A DNA stretch of 64,000 nucleotides. It comes from Hydractinia symbiolongicarpus. Its lineage: Eukaryota; Cnidaria; Hydrozoa; Anthoathecata; Hydractiniidae. The position numbers and the translations under genes are program-made. The notes beneath the pieces are model-generated. The model was not told the origin of the DNA, did not search any database, and saw only the letters and a program-made list of their open reading frames with translations. Positions within the stretch are counted from its first letter, which is position 1. Each line of letters starts with the position of its first letter. Below are positions 37,601-49,441 of the stretch, piece by piece. The stretch covers positions 26,327,501 to 26,391,500 of the forward strand of contig NC_079881.1 in NCBI RefSeq assembly GCF_029227915.1, given 5' to 3'.

Positions 37601-40600
37601 GTTATCTTTTCACCACTAAAACGCATGAGACTTGTAGTTTTTAAAAATGTTTTCATTTTTGATGAGACACTGAATAAAAGAAGTTTTATCGCCGGCAAAC
37701 GAAAACCCGCCATTTCCCGTAAATCCCGGGCTTGGCCCGTATAGTCGAATGTATACAAAGAAAAAGCACTGTGAGTAAACTCATTTCCAGAACGATTTTT
37801 TAAATTACTTTTTCACCACTAAAACGCATAAGACTTGTAGTTTTCAAAAATGTTTTCATTTTCGATGAGACGCTGAATAAAAGAAGTTTAATCGCCGGCA
37901 AACGAAAACCCGCGATTTCCCGTAAATCCCGGGCTTGGCCCGTATAGTCAAAAGTATACAAAGAAAGTACACAGGGAGTAAACTCATTTTCCGAACGATT
38001 TTTTAAATTTTTTTTTCACCACTAAAACGCATGAGACTTGTAGTTTTCAGAAATGTTTTCATTTTTGATGAGACGCTTAATGAAAGTGGTTTAATCGCCG
38101 GCAAACGAAAACCCGCGATTTCCCGTAAATCCCGGGCTTGGCCCGTATAGTCAAAAGTATACAAAGAAAGTACACAGGGAGTAAACTCATTTCCAGAACG
38201 ATTTTTTAAATAACTTTTTCACCACTAAAACGCATGAGACTTGTAGTTTTCAAACTTGTTTTCATTTTTGATGAGACGCTGAATAAAAGAAGTTTAATCG
38301 CCGGCAAACGAAAACCCGCGATTTCCCGTAAATCCCAGGCTTGGCCCGTATAGTTGAATGTATATAAAGAAAGTATCCAAGGAGTAAACTGATTTCCCGA
38401 ACGATTTTTCAAATTATTTCTAAACCACTAGAACGAATGAGACTTGTAGTTTTCAAAAATGTTTTCATTTTTAAGGAGACGCTTAATGAAAGAAGTTTAA
38501 TCGCCGGTAAACGAAAACCCGCGATTTTCCGAAAATCCCGGGCTTGTCCCGTATAGTCAAATGTATACAAAGAAAGTACCCTGTGAGTAAACTCATTTCC
38601 AGAAGGATTTTTAAATTATCTTTTCACCACTAAATCGCATGAGACTTGTAGTTTTTAAAAATGTTTTCATTTTTGATGAGACGCTGAATAAAAGAAGTTT
38701 CATCGCCGGCAAACGAAAACCCGCCATTTCCCGTAAATCCCGGGCTTGGCCCGTATAGTCAAAAGTATACAAAGAAAGTACCCAGAGAGTAAAATCATTT
38801 CCCGAACGATTTTTTACATTATTTTTTCACCACTAAAACGCATGAGACTTGTAGTTTTCAAAAATGTTTTCATTTTTGATGAGACGCTTAATGAAAGAGG
38901 TTTAATCGCCGGCAAACGAAAACCCGCGATTTCCCGTAAATCCCGGGCTTGGCCCGTATAGTCGAACGTATACAAAGAAAAAGCCCTGTGAGTAAACTCA
39001 TTTCCAGAACGATTTTTTAAATTACTTTTTCACCACTAAAACGCATAAGACTTGTAGTTTTCAAAAATGTTTTCATTTTTGATGACACGCTGAATAAAAG
39101 AAGTTTAATCGCCGGCAAACGAAAACCCGCCATTTCCCGTAAACCCCGGACTCGGCCCGTATAGTCAAAAGTATACAAAGAAAGTACACAGGGAGTAAAC
39201 TCATTTCCCGAACGATTTTTTATATTATTTTTTCACCACTAAAACGTATGAAACTTGTAGTTTTCAAAAATGTTTTCATTTTTGATGGGACGCTGAATAA
39301 AAGAAGTTTAATCGCCGGCAAACGAAAACCCGCGATTTCCCGTAAATCCCGGACTTGGCCCGTATAGTCAAAAGTATACAAAGAAAGTACCCAGGGAGTA
39401 AACTCATTTCCCGAACGATTTTTAAATTATTTTTGCACCACTAAAACGCATGAGACTTGTAGTTTTTAGAAATGTTTTCATTTTTGATGAGACGCTGAAT
39501 AAAAGAAGTTTAATCGCCGGCAAACGAAAACCCGCGATTTCCCGTAAATCCCAGGCTTGGCCCGTATAGTTGAATGTATATAAAGAAAGTACCCAAGGAG
39601 TAAACTGATTTCCCGAACGATTTTTCAAATTATTTCTGAACCACTAGAACGAATGAGACTTGTAGTTTTCAAAAATGTTTTCATTTTTATTGAGACGCTT
39701 AATGAAAGAAGTTTAATCGCCGGTAAACAAAAACCTGCGATTTCCCGTAAATCCCGGGCTTGTCCCGTATAGTCGAATGTATACAAAGAAAGTACCCTGT
39801 GAGTAAACCCATTTCCAGAACGATGTTTTAAATTATCTTTTCACCACTAAATCGCATGAGACTTGTAGTTTTTAAAAATGTTTTCATTTTTGATGAGACG
39901 CTGAATAAAAGAAGTTTCATCGCCGGCAAACGAAAACCAGCGATTTCCCGTAAACCCCGGACTCGGCCCGTATAGTCAAAAGTATACAAAGAAAGTACCC
40001 TCTGAGTAAACTCATTTCCCGAACGATTTTTTAATTTTTTTTTTCACCACTAAAACGCATGAGACTTGTAGTTTTCAAACTTGTTTTTATTTTTGATGGG
40101 ACGCTGAATAAAAGAAGTTTAATCGCCGGCAAACGAAAACCCGCGATTTCCCGTAAATCCCGGACTCGGCCCGTATAGTCAAAAGTATACAAAGAAAGTA
40201 CCCAGGGAGTAAACTCATTTCCCGAACGATTTTTTAAATTATTTTTTCACCACTAAAACGCATGAGACTTGTAGTTTTCAGAAATGTTTTCATTTTTGAT
40301 GAGACGCTTAATGAAAGTGGTTTAATCGCTGGCAAACGAAAACCCGCGATTTCCCGTAAATCCCGGGCTTGGCCCGTATAGTCGAATGTATACAAAGAAA
40401 AAGCCCTGTGAGTAAACTCATTTCCAGAACGATTTTTTAAATTTCTTTTTCACCACTAAAACGCATGAGACTTGTAGTTTTCAAACTTGTTTTCATTTTT
40501 GATGAGACGCTGAATAAAAGAAATTTAATCGCCGGCAAACGAAAACCCGCGATTTCCCGTAAATCCCAGGCTTGGCCCGTATAGTTGAATGTATATAAAG

Positions 40601-41334
40601 AAAGTACCCAAGGAGTAAACTGATTTCCCGAACGATTTTTCAAATTATTTCTGAACCACTAGAACGAATGAGACTTGTAGTTTTCAAAAATGTTTTCATT
40701 TTTAATGAGACGCTTAATGAAAGAAGTTTAATCGCCGGTAAACGAAAACCCGCGATTTTCCGTAAATCCCGGGCTTGTCCCGTATAGTCGAATGTATACA
40801 AAGAAAGTACCCTGTGAGTAAACTCATTTCCAGAACGATCTTTTAAATTATCTTTTCACCACTAAATCGCATGAGACTTGTAGTTTTCAAAAATGTTTTC
40901 ATTTTTGATGAGACGCTTAATGAAAGAAGTTTAATCGCTGGCAAACGAAAACCCGCGATTTCCCGTAAATTCCGGGCTTGGCCCGTATAGTCGAATGTAT
41001 ACAAAGAAAAAGCCCTGTGAGTAAACTCATTTCCAGAACGATTTTTTAAATTACTTTTTCACCACTAAAACGCATGAGACTTGTAGTTTTCAAAAATGTT
41101 TTCATTTTTGATGAGACGCTGAATAAAAGAAGTTTAATCGCCGGCAAACAAAAACCCGCGATTTCCCGTAAATCCCGGGCTTGGCCCGTATAGTCAAAAG
41201 TATACAAAGAAAGCACACAGGGAGTAAACTCATTTCCCGAACGATTTTTTAAATTTTTTTTTCACCACTAAAACGCATGAGACTTGTAGTTTTCAGAAAT
41301 GTTTTCATTTTTGATGAGACGCTTAATGAAAGTG

Positions 41335-41355
41335 GTTTAATCGCCCTGTGAGTAA
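41335..41355 (-). other. Out-of-register join of the 10,637 bp duplication
   Basis: The monomer position after aatcg (normally ccggcaaacgaaaac) jumps to ccctgtgagtaaac, skipping most of a hundred bases of the monomer. The two sides share only cc at the join. This points to end joining or a replication template switch, not pairing of aligned monomers. Confidence 0.85.
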
Positions 41356-41436
41356 ACGCATTTCCAAAACGATTTTTTAAGTTATCTTTTCACCACTAAA
41401 ACGCATGAGACTTGTAGTTTTTAAAAATGTTTTCAT

Positions 41437-41462
41437 TTTTGATGAGACACCGTAAACCCCGG
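41437..41462 (-). other. Truncated-monomer scar 3
   Basis: The same join as at 30,811, exactly 10,637 bases downstream. It marks copy 2 of the large duplication. Confidence 0.85.
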
Positions 41463-41735
41463 GCTTGGCCCGTATAGTCAAAAGTATAAAAAGAAAGTAC
41501 CCAGGGAGTAAACTCATTTCCCGAACGATTTTTTAAATTATTTTTTCACCACTAAAATGCATGAGACTTGTAGTTTTCAAAAATGTTTTCATTTTTGATG
41601 AGACGCCTAATGAAAGAGGTTTAATCGCCGGCAAACGAAAACCCGCGATTTCCCGTAAATCCCGGGCTTGGCCCGTATAGTCGAATGTATACAAAGAAAA
41701 AGCCCTGTGAGTAAACTCATTTCCAGAACGATTTT

Positions 41736-42305
41736 TTAAATTACTTTTTCACCACTAAAACGCATAAGACTTGTAGTTTTCAAAAATATTTTCATTTTTG
41801 ATGAGACGCTGAATAAAAGAAGTTTAATCGCCGGAAAACAAAAACCCGCGATTTCCCGTAAATCCCGGGCTTGGCCCGTATAGTCAAAAGTATACAAAGA
41901 AAGTACACAGGGAGTAAACTCATTTCCCGAACGATTTTTTAAATTTTTTTTTTCACCACTAAAACGCATGAGTCTTGTAGTTTTCAAACTTGTTTTCATT
42001 TTTGATGGGACGCTGAATAAAAGAAGTTTAATCGCCGGCAAACGAAAACCCGCGATTTCCCGTAAATCCCGGACTCGGCCCGTATAGTCAAAAGTATACA
42101 AAGAAAGTACCCAGGGAGTAAACTCATTTCCCGAACGATTTTTAAAAATTATTTTTTCACCACTAAAACGCATGAGACTTGTAGTTTTCAGAAATGTTTT
42201 TATTTTTGATGAGACGCTTAATGAAAGTGGTTTAATCGCCGGCAAACGAAAACCCGCGATTTCCCGTAAATTCCGCTCTTGGCCCGTATAGTCGAATGTA
42301 TACAA
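41736..42305 (-). other. 189-codon open frame, third copy
   Basis: The same frame carried by the 10,637 bp duplication, and identical in protein to the copy at 31,099-31,668. This matches the inferred order of duplications. Confidence 0.8.
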
Positions 42306-45300
42306 AGAAAAAGCCCTGTGAGTAAACTCATTTCCAGAACGATTTTTTAAATAATTTTTTCACCACTAAAACGCATAAGACTTGTAGTTTTCAAAAATGT
42401 TTTCATTTTTGATGAGACGCTGAATAAAAGAAGTTTAGTCGCCGGCAAACAAAAACCCGCGATTTTCCGTAAATCCCGGGCTTGGCCCGTATAGTCAAAA
42501 GTATACAAAGAAAGTACACAGGGAGTAAACTCATTTCCCGAACGATTTTTTAAATTTTTTTTTCACCACTAAAACGCATGAGACTTGTAGTTTTCAAACT
42601 TGTTTTCATTTTTGATGAGACGCTGAATAAAAGAAGTTTAATCGCCGGCAAACGAAAACCCGCGATTTCCCGTAAATCCCAGGCTTGGCCCGTATAGTTG
42701 AATGTATATAAAGAAAGTACCCAAGGAGTAAACTGATTTCCCGAACGATTTTTCAAATTATTTCTGAACCACTAGAACGAATGAGAATTGTAGTTTTTAA
42801 AAATGTTTTCATTTTTAATGAGACGCTTAATGAAAGAAGTTTAATCGCCGGTAAACGAAAACCCGCGATTTCCCGTAAATCCCGGGCTTGTCCCGTATAG
42901 GCGAATGTATACAAAGAAAGTACCCTGTGAGTAAACTCATTTCCAGAACGATGTTTTAAATTATCTTTTCACCACTAAATCGCATGAGACTTGTAGTTTT
43001 TAAAAATGTTTTCATTTTTGATGAGACGCTGAATAAAAGAAGTTTCATCGCCGGCAAACGAAAACCAGCGATTTCCCGTAAACCCCGGACTCGGCCCGTA
43101 TAGTCAAAAGTATACAAAGAAAGTACCCTGTGAGTAAACTCATTTCCCGAACGATTTTTTAATTTTTTTTTTCACCACTAAAACGCATGAGACTTGTAGT
43201 TTTCAAACTTGTTTTTATTTTTGATGGGACGCTGAATAAAAGAAGTTTAATCGCCGGCAAACGAAAACCCGCGATTTCCCGTAAATCCCGGACTCGGCCC
43301 GTATAGTCAAAAGTATACAAAGAAAGTACCCAGGGAGTAAACTCATTTCCCGAACGATTTTTTAAATTATTTTTTCACCACTAAAACGCACGAGACTTGT
43401 AGTTTTCAGAAATGTTTTCATTTTTGATGAGACGCTTAATGAAAGTGGTTTAATCGCCGGCAAACGAAAGCCCGCGATTTCCCGTAAATCCCGGGCTTGG
43501 CCCGTATAGTCGAATGTATACAAAGAAAAAGCCCTGTGAGTAAACTCATTTCCAGAACGATTTTTTAAATTTTTTTTTCACCACTAAAACGCATGAGACT
43601 TGTAGTTTTCAAACTTGTTTTCATTTTTGATGAGACGCTGAATAAAAGAAATTTAATCGCCGGCAAACGAAAACCCGCGATTTCCCGTAAATCCCAGCCT
43701 TGGCCCGTATAGTTGAATGTATATAAAGAAAGTACCCAAGGAGTAAACTGATTTCCCGAACGATTTTTCAAATTATTTCTGAACCATTAGAACGAATGAG
43801 ACTTGTAGTTTTCAAAAATGTTTTCATTTTTAATGAGACGCTTAATGAAAGAAGTTTAATCGCCGGTAAACGAAAACCCGCGATTTCCCGTAAATCCCGG
43901 GCTTGTCCCGTATAGTCGAATGTATACAAAGAAAGTACCCTGTGAGTAAACTCATTTCCAGAACGATCTTTTAAATTATCTTTTCACCACTAAATCGCAT
44001 GAGACTTGTAGTTTTCAAAAATGTTTTCATTTTTGATGAGACGCTTAATGAAAGAAGTTTAATCGCCGGCAAACGAAAACCCGCGATTTCCCGTAAATTC
44101 CGGGCTTGGCCCGTATAGTCGAATGTATACAAAGAAAAAGCCCTGTGAGTAAACTCATTTCCAGAACGATTTTTTAAATTACTTTTTCACCACTAAAACG
44201 CATAAGACTTGTAGTTTTCAAAAATGTTTTCATTTTTGATGAGACGCTGAATAAAAGAAGTTTAATCGCCGGCAAACAAAAACCCGCGATTTTCCGTAAA
44301 TCCCGGGCTTGGCCCGTATAGTCAAAAGTATACAAAGAAAGTACACAGGGAGTAAACGCATTTCCCGAACGATTTTTTAAATTTTTTTTTCACCACTAAA
44401 ACGCATGAGACTTGTAGTTTTCAAACTTGTTTTCATTTTTGATGGGACGGTGAATAAAAGAAGTTTAATCGCCGGCAAACGAAAACCCGCGATTTTCCGT
44501 AAATCCCGGACTCGGCCCGTATAGTCAAAAGTGTGCAACGAAAGTACCCAGGGAGTAAACTCATTTCCCGAACGATTTTTTAAATTATTTTTTCACCACT
44601 AAAACGCATGAGACTTGTAGTTTTCAGATATGTTTTCATTTTTGATGAGACGCTTAATGAAAGTGGTTTAATCGCCGGCAAACGAAAACACGCGATTTCC
44701 CGTAAATCCCGGGCTTGGCCCGTATAGTCGAATGTATACAATGAAAAAGCCCTGTGAGTAAACTCATTTCCAGAACGATTTTTTAAATAACTTTTTCACC
44801 ACTAAAACGCATAAGACTTGTAGTTTTCAAAAATGTTTTCATTTTTGATGAGACGCTGAATAAAAGAAGTTTAATCGCCGGCAAACAAAAACCCGCGATT
44901 TTCCGTAAATCCCGGGCTTGGCCCGTATAGTCAAAAGTATACAAAGAAAGTACACAGGGAGTAAACTCATTTCCCGAACGATTTTTTAAATTTTTTTTTC
45001 ACCACTAAAACGCATGAGACTTGTAGTATTCAAACTTGTTTTCATTTTTGATGAGACGCTGAATAAAAGAAGTTTAATCGCCGGCAAACGAAAACCCGCG
45101 ATTTCCCGTAAATCCCAGGCTTGGCCCGTATAGTTGAATGTATATAAAGAAAGTACCCAAGGAGTAAACTGATTTCCCGAACGATTTTTCAAATTATTTC
45201 TGAACCACTAGAACGAATGAGACTTGTAGTTTTCAAAAATGTTTTCATTTTTAATGAGACGCTTAATGAAAGAAGTTTAATCGCCGGTAAACGAAAACCC

Positions 45301-48300
45301 GCGAATTCCCGTAAATCCCGGGCTTGTCCCGTATGGTCGAATGTATACAAAGAAAGTACCCTGTGAGTAAACTCATTTCCAGAACGATGTTTTAAATTAT
45401 CTTTTCACCACTAAATCGCATGAGACTTGTAGTTTTTAAAAATGTTTTCATTTTTGATGAGACACTGAATAAAAGAAGTTTCATCGCAGGCAAACGAAAA
45501 CCCGCGATTTCCCGTAAACCCCGGACTCGGCCCGTATAGTCAAAAGTATACAAAGAAAGTACCCTGTATGTAAACTCATTTCCCGAACGATTTTTTAATT
45601 TTTTTTTTCACCACTAAAACGCATGAGACTTGTAGTTTTCAAACTTGTTTTCATTTTTGATGGGACGCTGAATAAAAGAAGTTTAATCGCCGGCAAACGA
45701 AAACACGCGATTTCCCGTAAATCCCGGACTCGACCCTAATAGTCAAAAGTATACAAAGAAAGTACCCAGGGAGTAAACTCATTTCCCGAACGATTTTTTA
45801 AATTATTTTTTCACCACTAAAACGCATGAGACTTGTAGTTTTTAGAAATGTTTTCATTTTTGATGAGACGCTTAATGAAAGGGGTTTAATCGCCGGCAAA
45901 CGAAAACCCGCGATTTCTCGTAAATCCCGGACTTGGTCCGTATAGTCGAATGTATACAAAGAAAAAGCCCTGTGAGTAAACTCATTTCCAGAACGATTTT
46001 TTAAATTTTTTTTTCACCACTAAAACGCATGAGACTTGTAGTTTTCAAACTTGTTTTCATTTTTGATGAGACGCTGAATAAAAGAAGTTTAATCGCCGGC
46101 AAACGAAAACCCGCGATTTCCCGTAAATCCCAGGCTTGGCCCGTATAGTTGAATGTATATAAAGAAAGTACCCAAGGAGTAAACTGATTTCCCGAACGAT
46201 TTTTCAAATTATTTCTGAACCACTAGAACGAATGAGACTTCTAGTTTTCAAAAATGTTTTCATTTTTAATGAGACGCTTAATGAAAGAAGTTTAATCGCC
46301 GGTAAACGAAAACCCGCGATTTCCCGTAAATCCCAGACTCGGCCCGTATAGTCAAAAGTATACAAAAAAGTACCCAGGGAGTAAAATCATTTCCCGAACG
46401 ATTTTTTAAATTATTTTTGTCACCACTAAAACGCATGAGACTTGTAGTTTTCAAAAATGTTTTCATTTTTGATGAGACGCTGAATAAAAGAAGTTTAATC
46501 GCCGGCAAACAAAAACCCGCGATTTTCCGTAAATCCCGGGCTTGGCCCGTATAGTCAAAAGTATACAAAGAAAGTACACAGGGAGTAAACGCATTTCCCG
46601 AACGATTTTTTAAATTTTTTTTTCACCACTAAAACGCATGAGACTTGTAGTTTTCAAACTTGTTTTCATTTTTGATGGGACGGTGAATAAAAGAAGTTTA
46701 ATCGCCGGCAAACGAAAACCCGCGATTTTCCGTAAATCCCGGACTCGGCCCGTATAGTCAAAAGTGTGCTACGAAAGTACCCAGGGAGTAAACTCATTTG
46801 CCGAACGATTTTTTAAATTATTTTTTCACCACTAAAACGCATGAGACTTGTAGTTTTCAGATATGTTTTCATTTTTGATGAGACGCTTAATGAAAGTGGT
46901 TTAATCGCCGGCAAACGAAAACACGCGATTTCCCGTAAATCCCGGGCTTGGCCCGTATAGTCGAATGTATACAAAGAAAAAGCCCTGTGAGTAAACTCAT
47001 TTCCAGAACGATTTTTTAAATAACTTTTTCACCACTAAAACGCATAAGACTTGTAGTTTTCAAAAATGTTTTCATTTTTGATAAGACGCTGAATAAAAGA
47101 AGTTTAATCGCCGGCAAACAAAAACCCGCGATTTTCCGTAAATCCCGGGCTTGGCCCGTATAGTCAAAAGTATACAAAGAAAGTACACAGGGAGTAAACT
47201 CATTTCCCGAACGATTTTTTAAATTTTTTTTTCACCACTAAAACGCATGAGACTTGTAGTTTTCAAACTTGTTTTCATTTTTGATGAGACGCTGAATAAA
47301 AGAAGTTTAATCGCCGGCAAACGAAAACCCGCGATTTCCCGTAAATCCCAGGCTTGGCCCGTATAGTTGAATGTATATAAAGAAAGTACCCAAGGATTAA
47401 ACTGATTTCCCGAACGATTTTTCAAATTATTTCTGAACCACTAGAACGAATGAGACTTGTAGTTTTCAAAAATGTTTTCATTTTTAATGAGACGCTTAAT
47501 GAAAGAAGTTTAATCGCCGGTAAACGAAAACCCGCGATTTCCCGTAAATCCCGGGCTTGTCCCGTATGGTCGAATGTATACAAAGAAAGTACCCTGTGAG
47601 TAAACTCATTTCCAGAACGATGTTTTAAATTATCTTTTCACCACTAAATCGCATGAGACTTGTAGTTTTTAAAAATGTTTTCATTTTTGATGAGACGCTG
47701 AATAAAAGAAGTTTCATCGCCGGCAAACGAAAACCCGCGATTTCCCGTAAACCCCGGACTCGGCCCGTATAGTCAAAAGTATACAAAGAAAGTACCCAGG
47801 GAGTAAACTCATTTCCCGAACGATTTTTTAAATTATTTCTGAACCACTAGAACGAATGAGACTTGTAGTTTTCAAAAATGTTTTCATTTTTAATGAGACG
47901 CTTAATGAAAGAAGTTTAATCGCCGGTAAACGAAAACCCGCGATTTCCAGTAAATCCCGGGCTTGTCCCGTATAGTCGAATGTATACAAAGAAAGTACCC
48001 TGTGAGTAAACTCATTTCCAGAACGATGTTTTAAATTATCTTTTCACCACTAAATCGCATGAGACTTGTAGTTTTTAAAAATATTTTCATTTTTGATGAG
48101 ACGCTGAATAAAAGAAGTTTCATCGCCGGCAAACGAAAACCCGCCATTTCCCGTAAACCCCGGACTCGGCCCGTATAGTCAAAAGTATACAAAGAAAGTA
48201 CCCTGTGAGTAAACTCATTTCCAAAACGGTTTTTTAAGTTATCTTTTCACCACTAAAACGCATGAGACTTGTAGTTTTTAAAAATGTTTTCATTTTTGAT

Positions 48301-48629
48301 GAGACACTGAATAAAAGAAGTTTTATCGCCGGCAAACGAAAACCCGCCATTTCCCGTAAATCCCGGGCTTGGCCCGTATAGTCGAATGTATACAAAGAAA
48401 AAGCACTGTGAGTAAACTCATTTCCAGAACGATTTTTTAAATTACTTTTTCACCACTAAAACGCATAAGACTTGTAGTTTTCAAAAATGTTTTCATTTTC
48501 GATGAGACGCTGAATAAAAGAAGTTTAATCGCCGGCAAACGAAAACCCGCGATTTCCCGTAAATCCCGGGCTTGGCCCGTATAGTCAAAAGTATACAAAG
48601 AAAGTACACAGGGAGTAAACTCATTTTCC

Positions 48630-49035
48630 GAACGATTTTTTAAATTTTTTTTTCACCACTAAAACGCATGAGACTTGTAGTTTTCAGAAATGTTTTCATT
48701 TTTGATGAGACGCTTAATGAAAGTGGTTTAATCGCCGGCAAACGAAAACCCGCGATTTCCCGTAAATCCCGGGCTTGGCCCGTATAGTCAAAAGTATACA
48801 AAGAAAGTACACAGGGAGTAAACTCATTTCCAGAACGATTTTTTAAATAACTTTTTCACCACTAAAACGCATGAGACTTGTAGTTTTCAAACTTGTTTTC
48901 ATTTTTGATGAGACGCTGAATAAAAGAAGTTTAATCGCCGGCAAACGAAAACCCGCGATTTCCCGTAAATCCCAGGCTTGGCCCGTATAGTTGAATGTAT
49001 ATAAAGAAAGTATCCAAGGAGTAAACTGATTTCCC
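48630..49035 (-). repeat. Two-monomer (406 bp) local duplication, copy 1
   Basis: The sequence cgaacgattttttaaatttt at 48,630 recurs at 49,036. The pair, one monomer with cagaaatg and gaaagtgg and one with aaacttg and gtatccaagg, is present once in copy 1 of the 10,637 bp unit (about 37,993-38,398) and twice here. The duplication therefore arose after the large one. Confidence 0.85.
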
Positions 49036-49441
49036 GAACGATTTTTTAAATTTTTTTTTCACCACTAAAACGCATGAGACTTGTAGTTTTCAGAAATGTT
49101 TTCATTTTTGATGAGACGCTTAATGAAAGTGGTTTAATCGCCGGCAAACGAAAACCCGCGATTTCCCGTAAATCCCGGGCTTGGCCCGTATAGTCAAAAG
49201 TATACAAAGAAAGTACACAGGGAGTAAACTCATTTCCAGAACGATTTTTTAAATAACTTTTTCACCACTAAAACGCATGAGACTTGTAGTTTTCAAACTT
49301 GTTTTCATTTTTGATGAGACGCTGAATAAAAGAAGTTTAATCGCCGGCAAACGAAAACCCGCGATTTCCCGTAAATCCCAGGCTTGGCCCGTATAGTTGA
49401 ATGTATATAAAGAAAGTATCCAAGGAGTAAACTGATTTCCC
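49036..49441 (-). repeat. Two-monomer (406 bp) local duplication, copy 2
   Basis: This is the second copy of the two-monomer pair, exactly in register. It ends at 49,441, where the sequence resumes the cgatttttcaaattatttct monomer. Confidence 0.85.

Larger units (their letters stand above)
30707..41343 (-). repeat. 10,637 bp tandem duplication, copy 1
   Basis: The sequence from ccctgtgagtaaacgcat at 30,707 recurs from 41,344, and private variants then match at an offset of 10,637. Examples are gtgtgcaacg at 33,895 and 44,532, gtgtgctacg at 36,127 and 46,764, cgaccctaatagtc, tctagttttc, and the truncated monomer. 10,637 is 52 monomers plus about 80 bases, so even allowing for the 45-base scar the join is out of register. 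One difference seen is gagtaaaatcattt (38,790) against gagtaaactcattt (49,833). The unit contains its own 5-, 6- and 7-monomer spacing of the aacgaatgag monomer. Confidence 0.9.
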
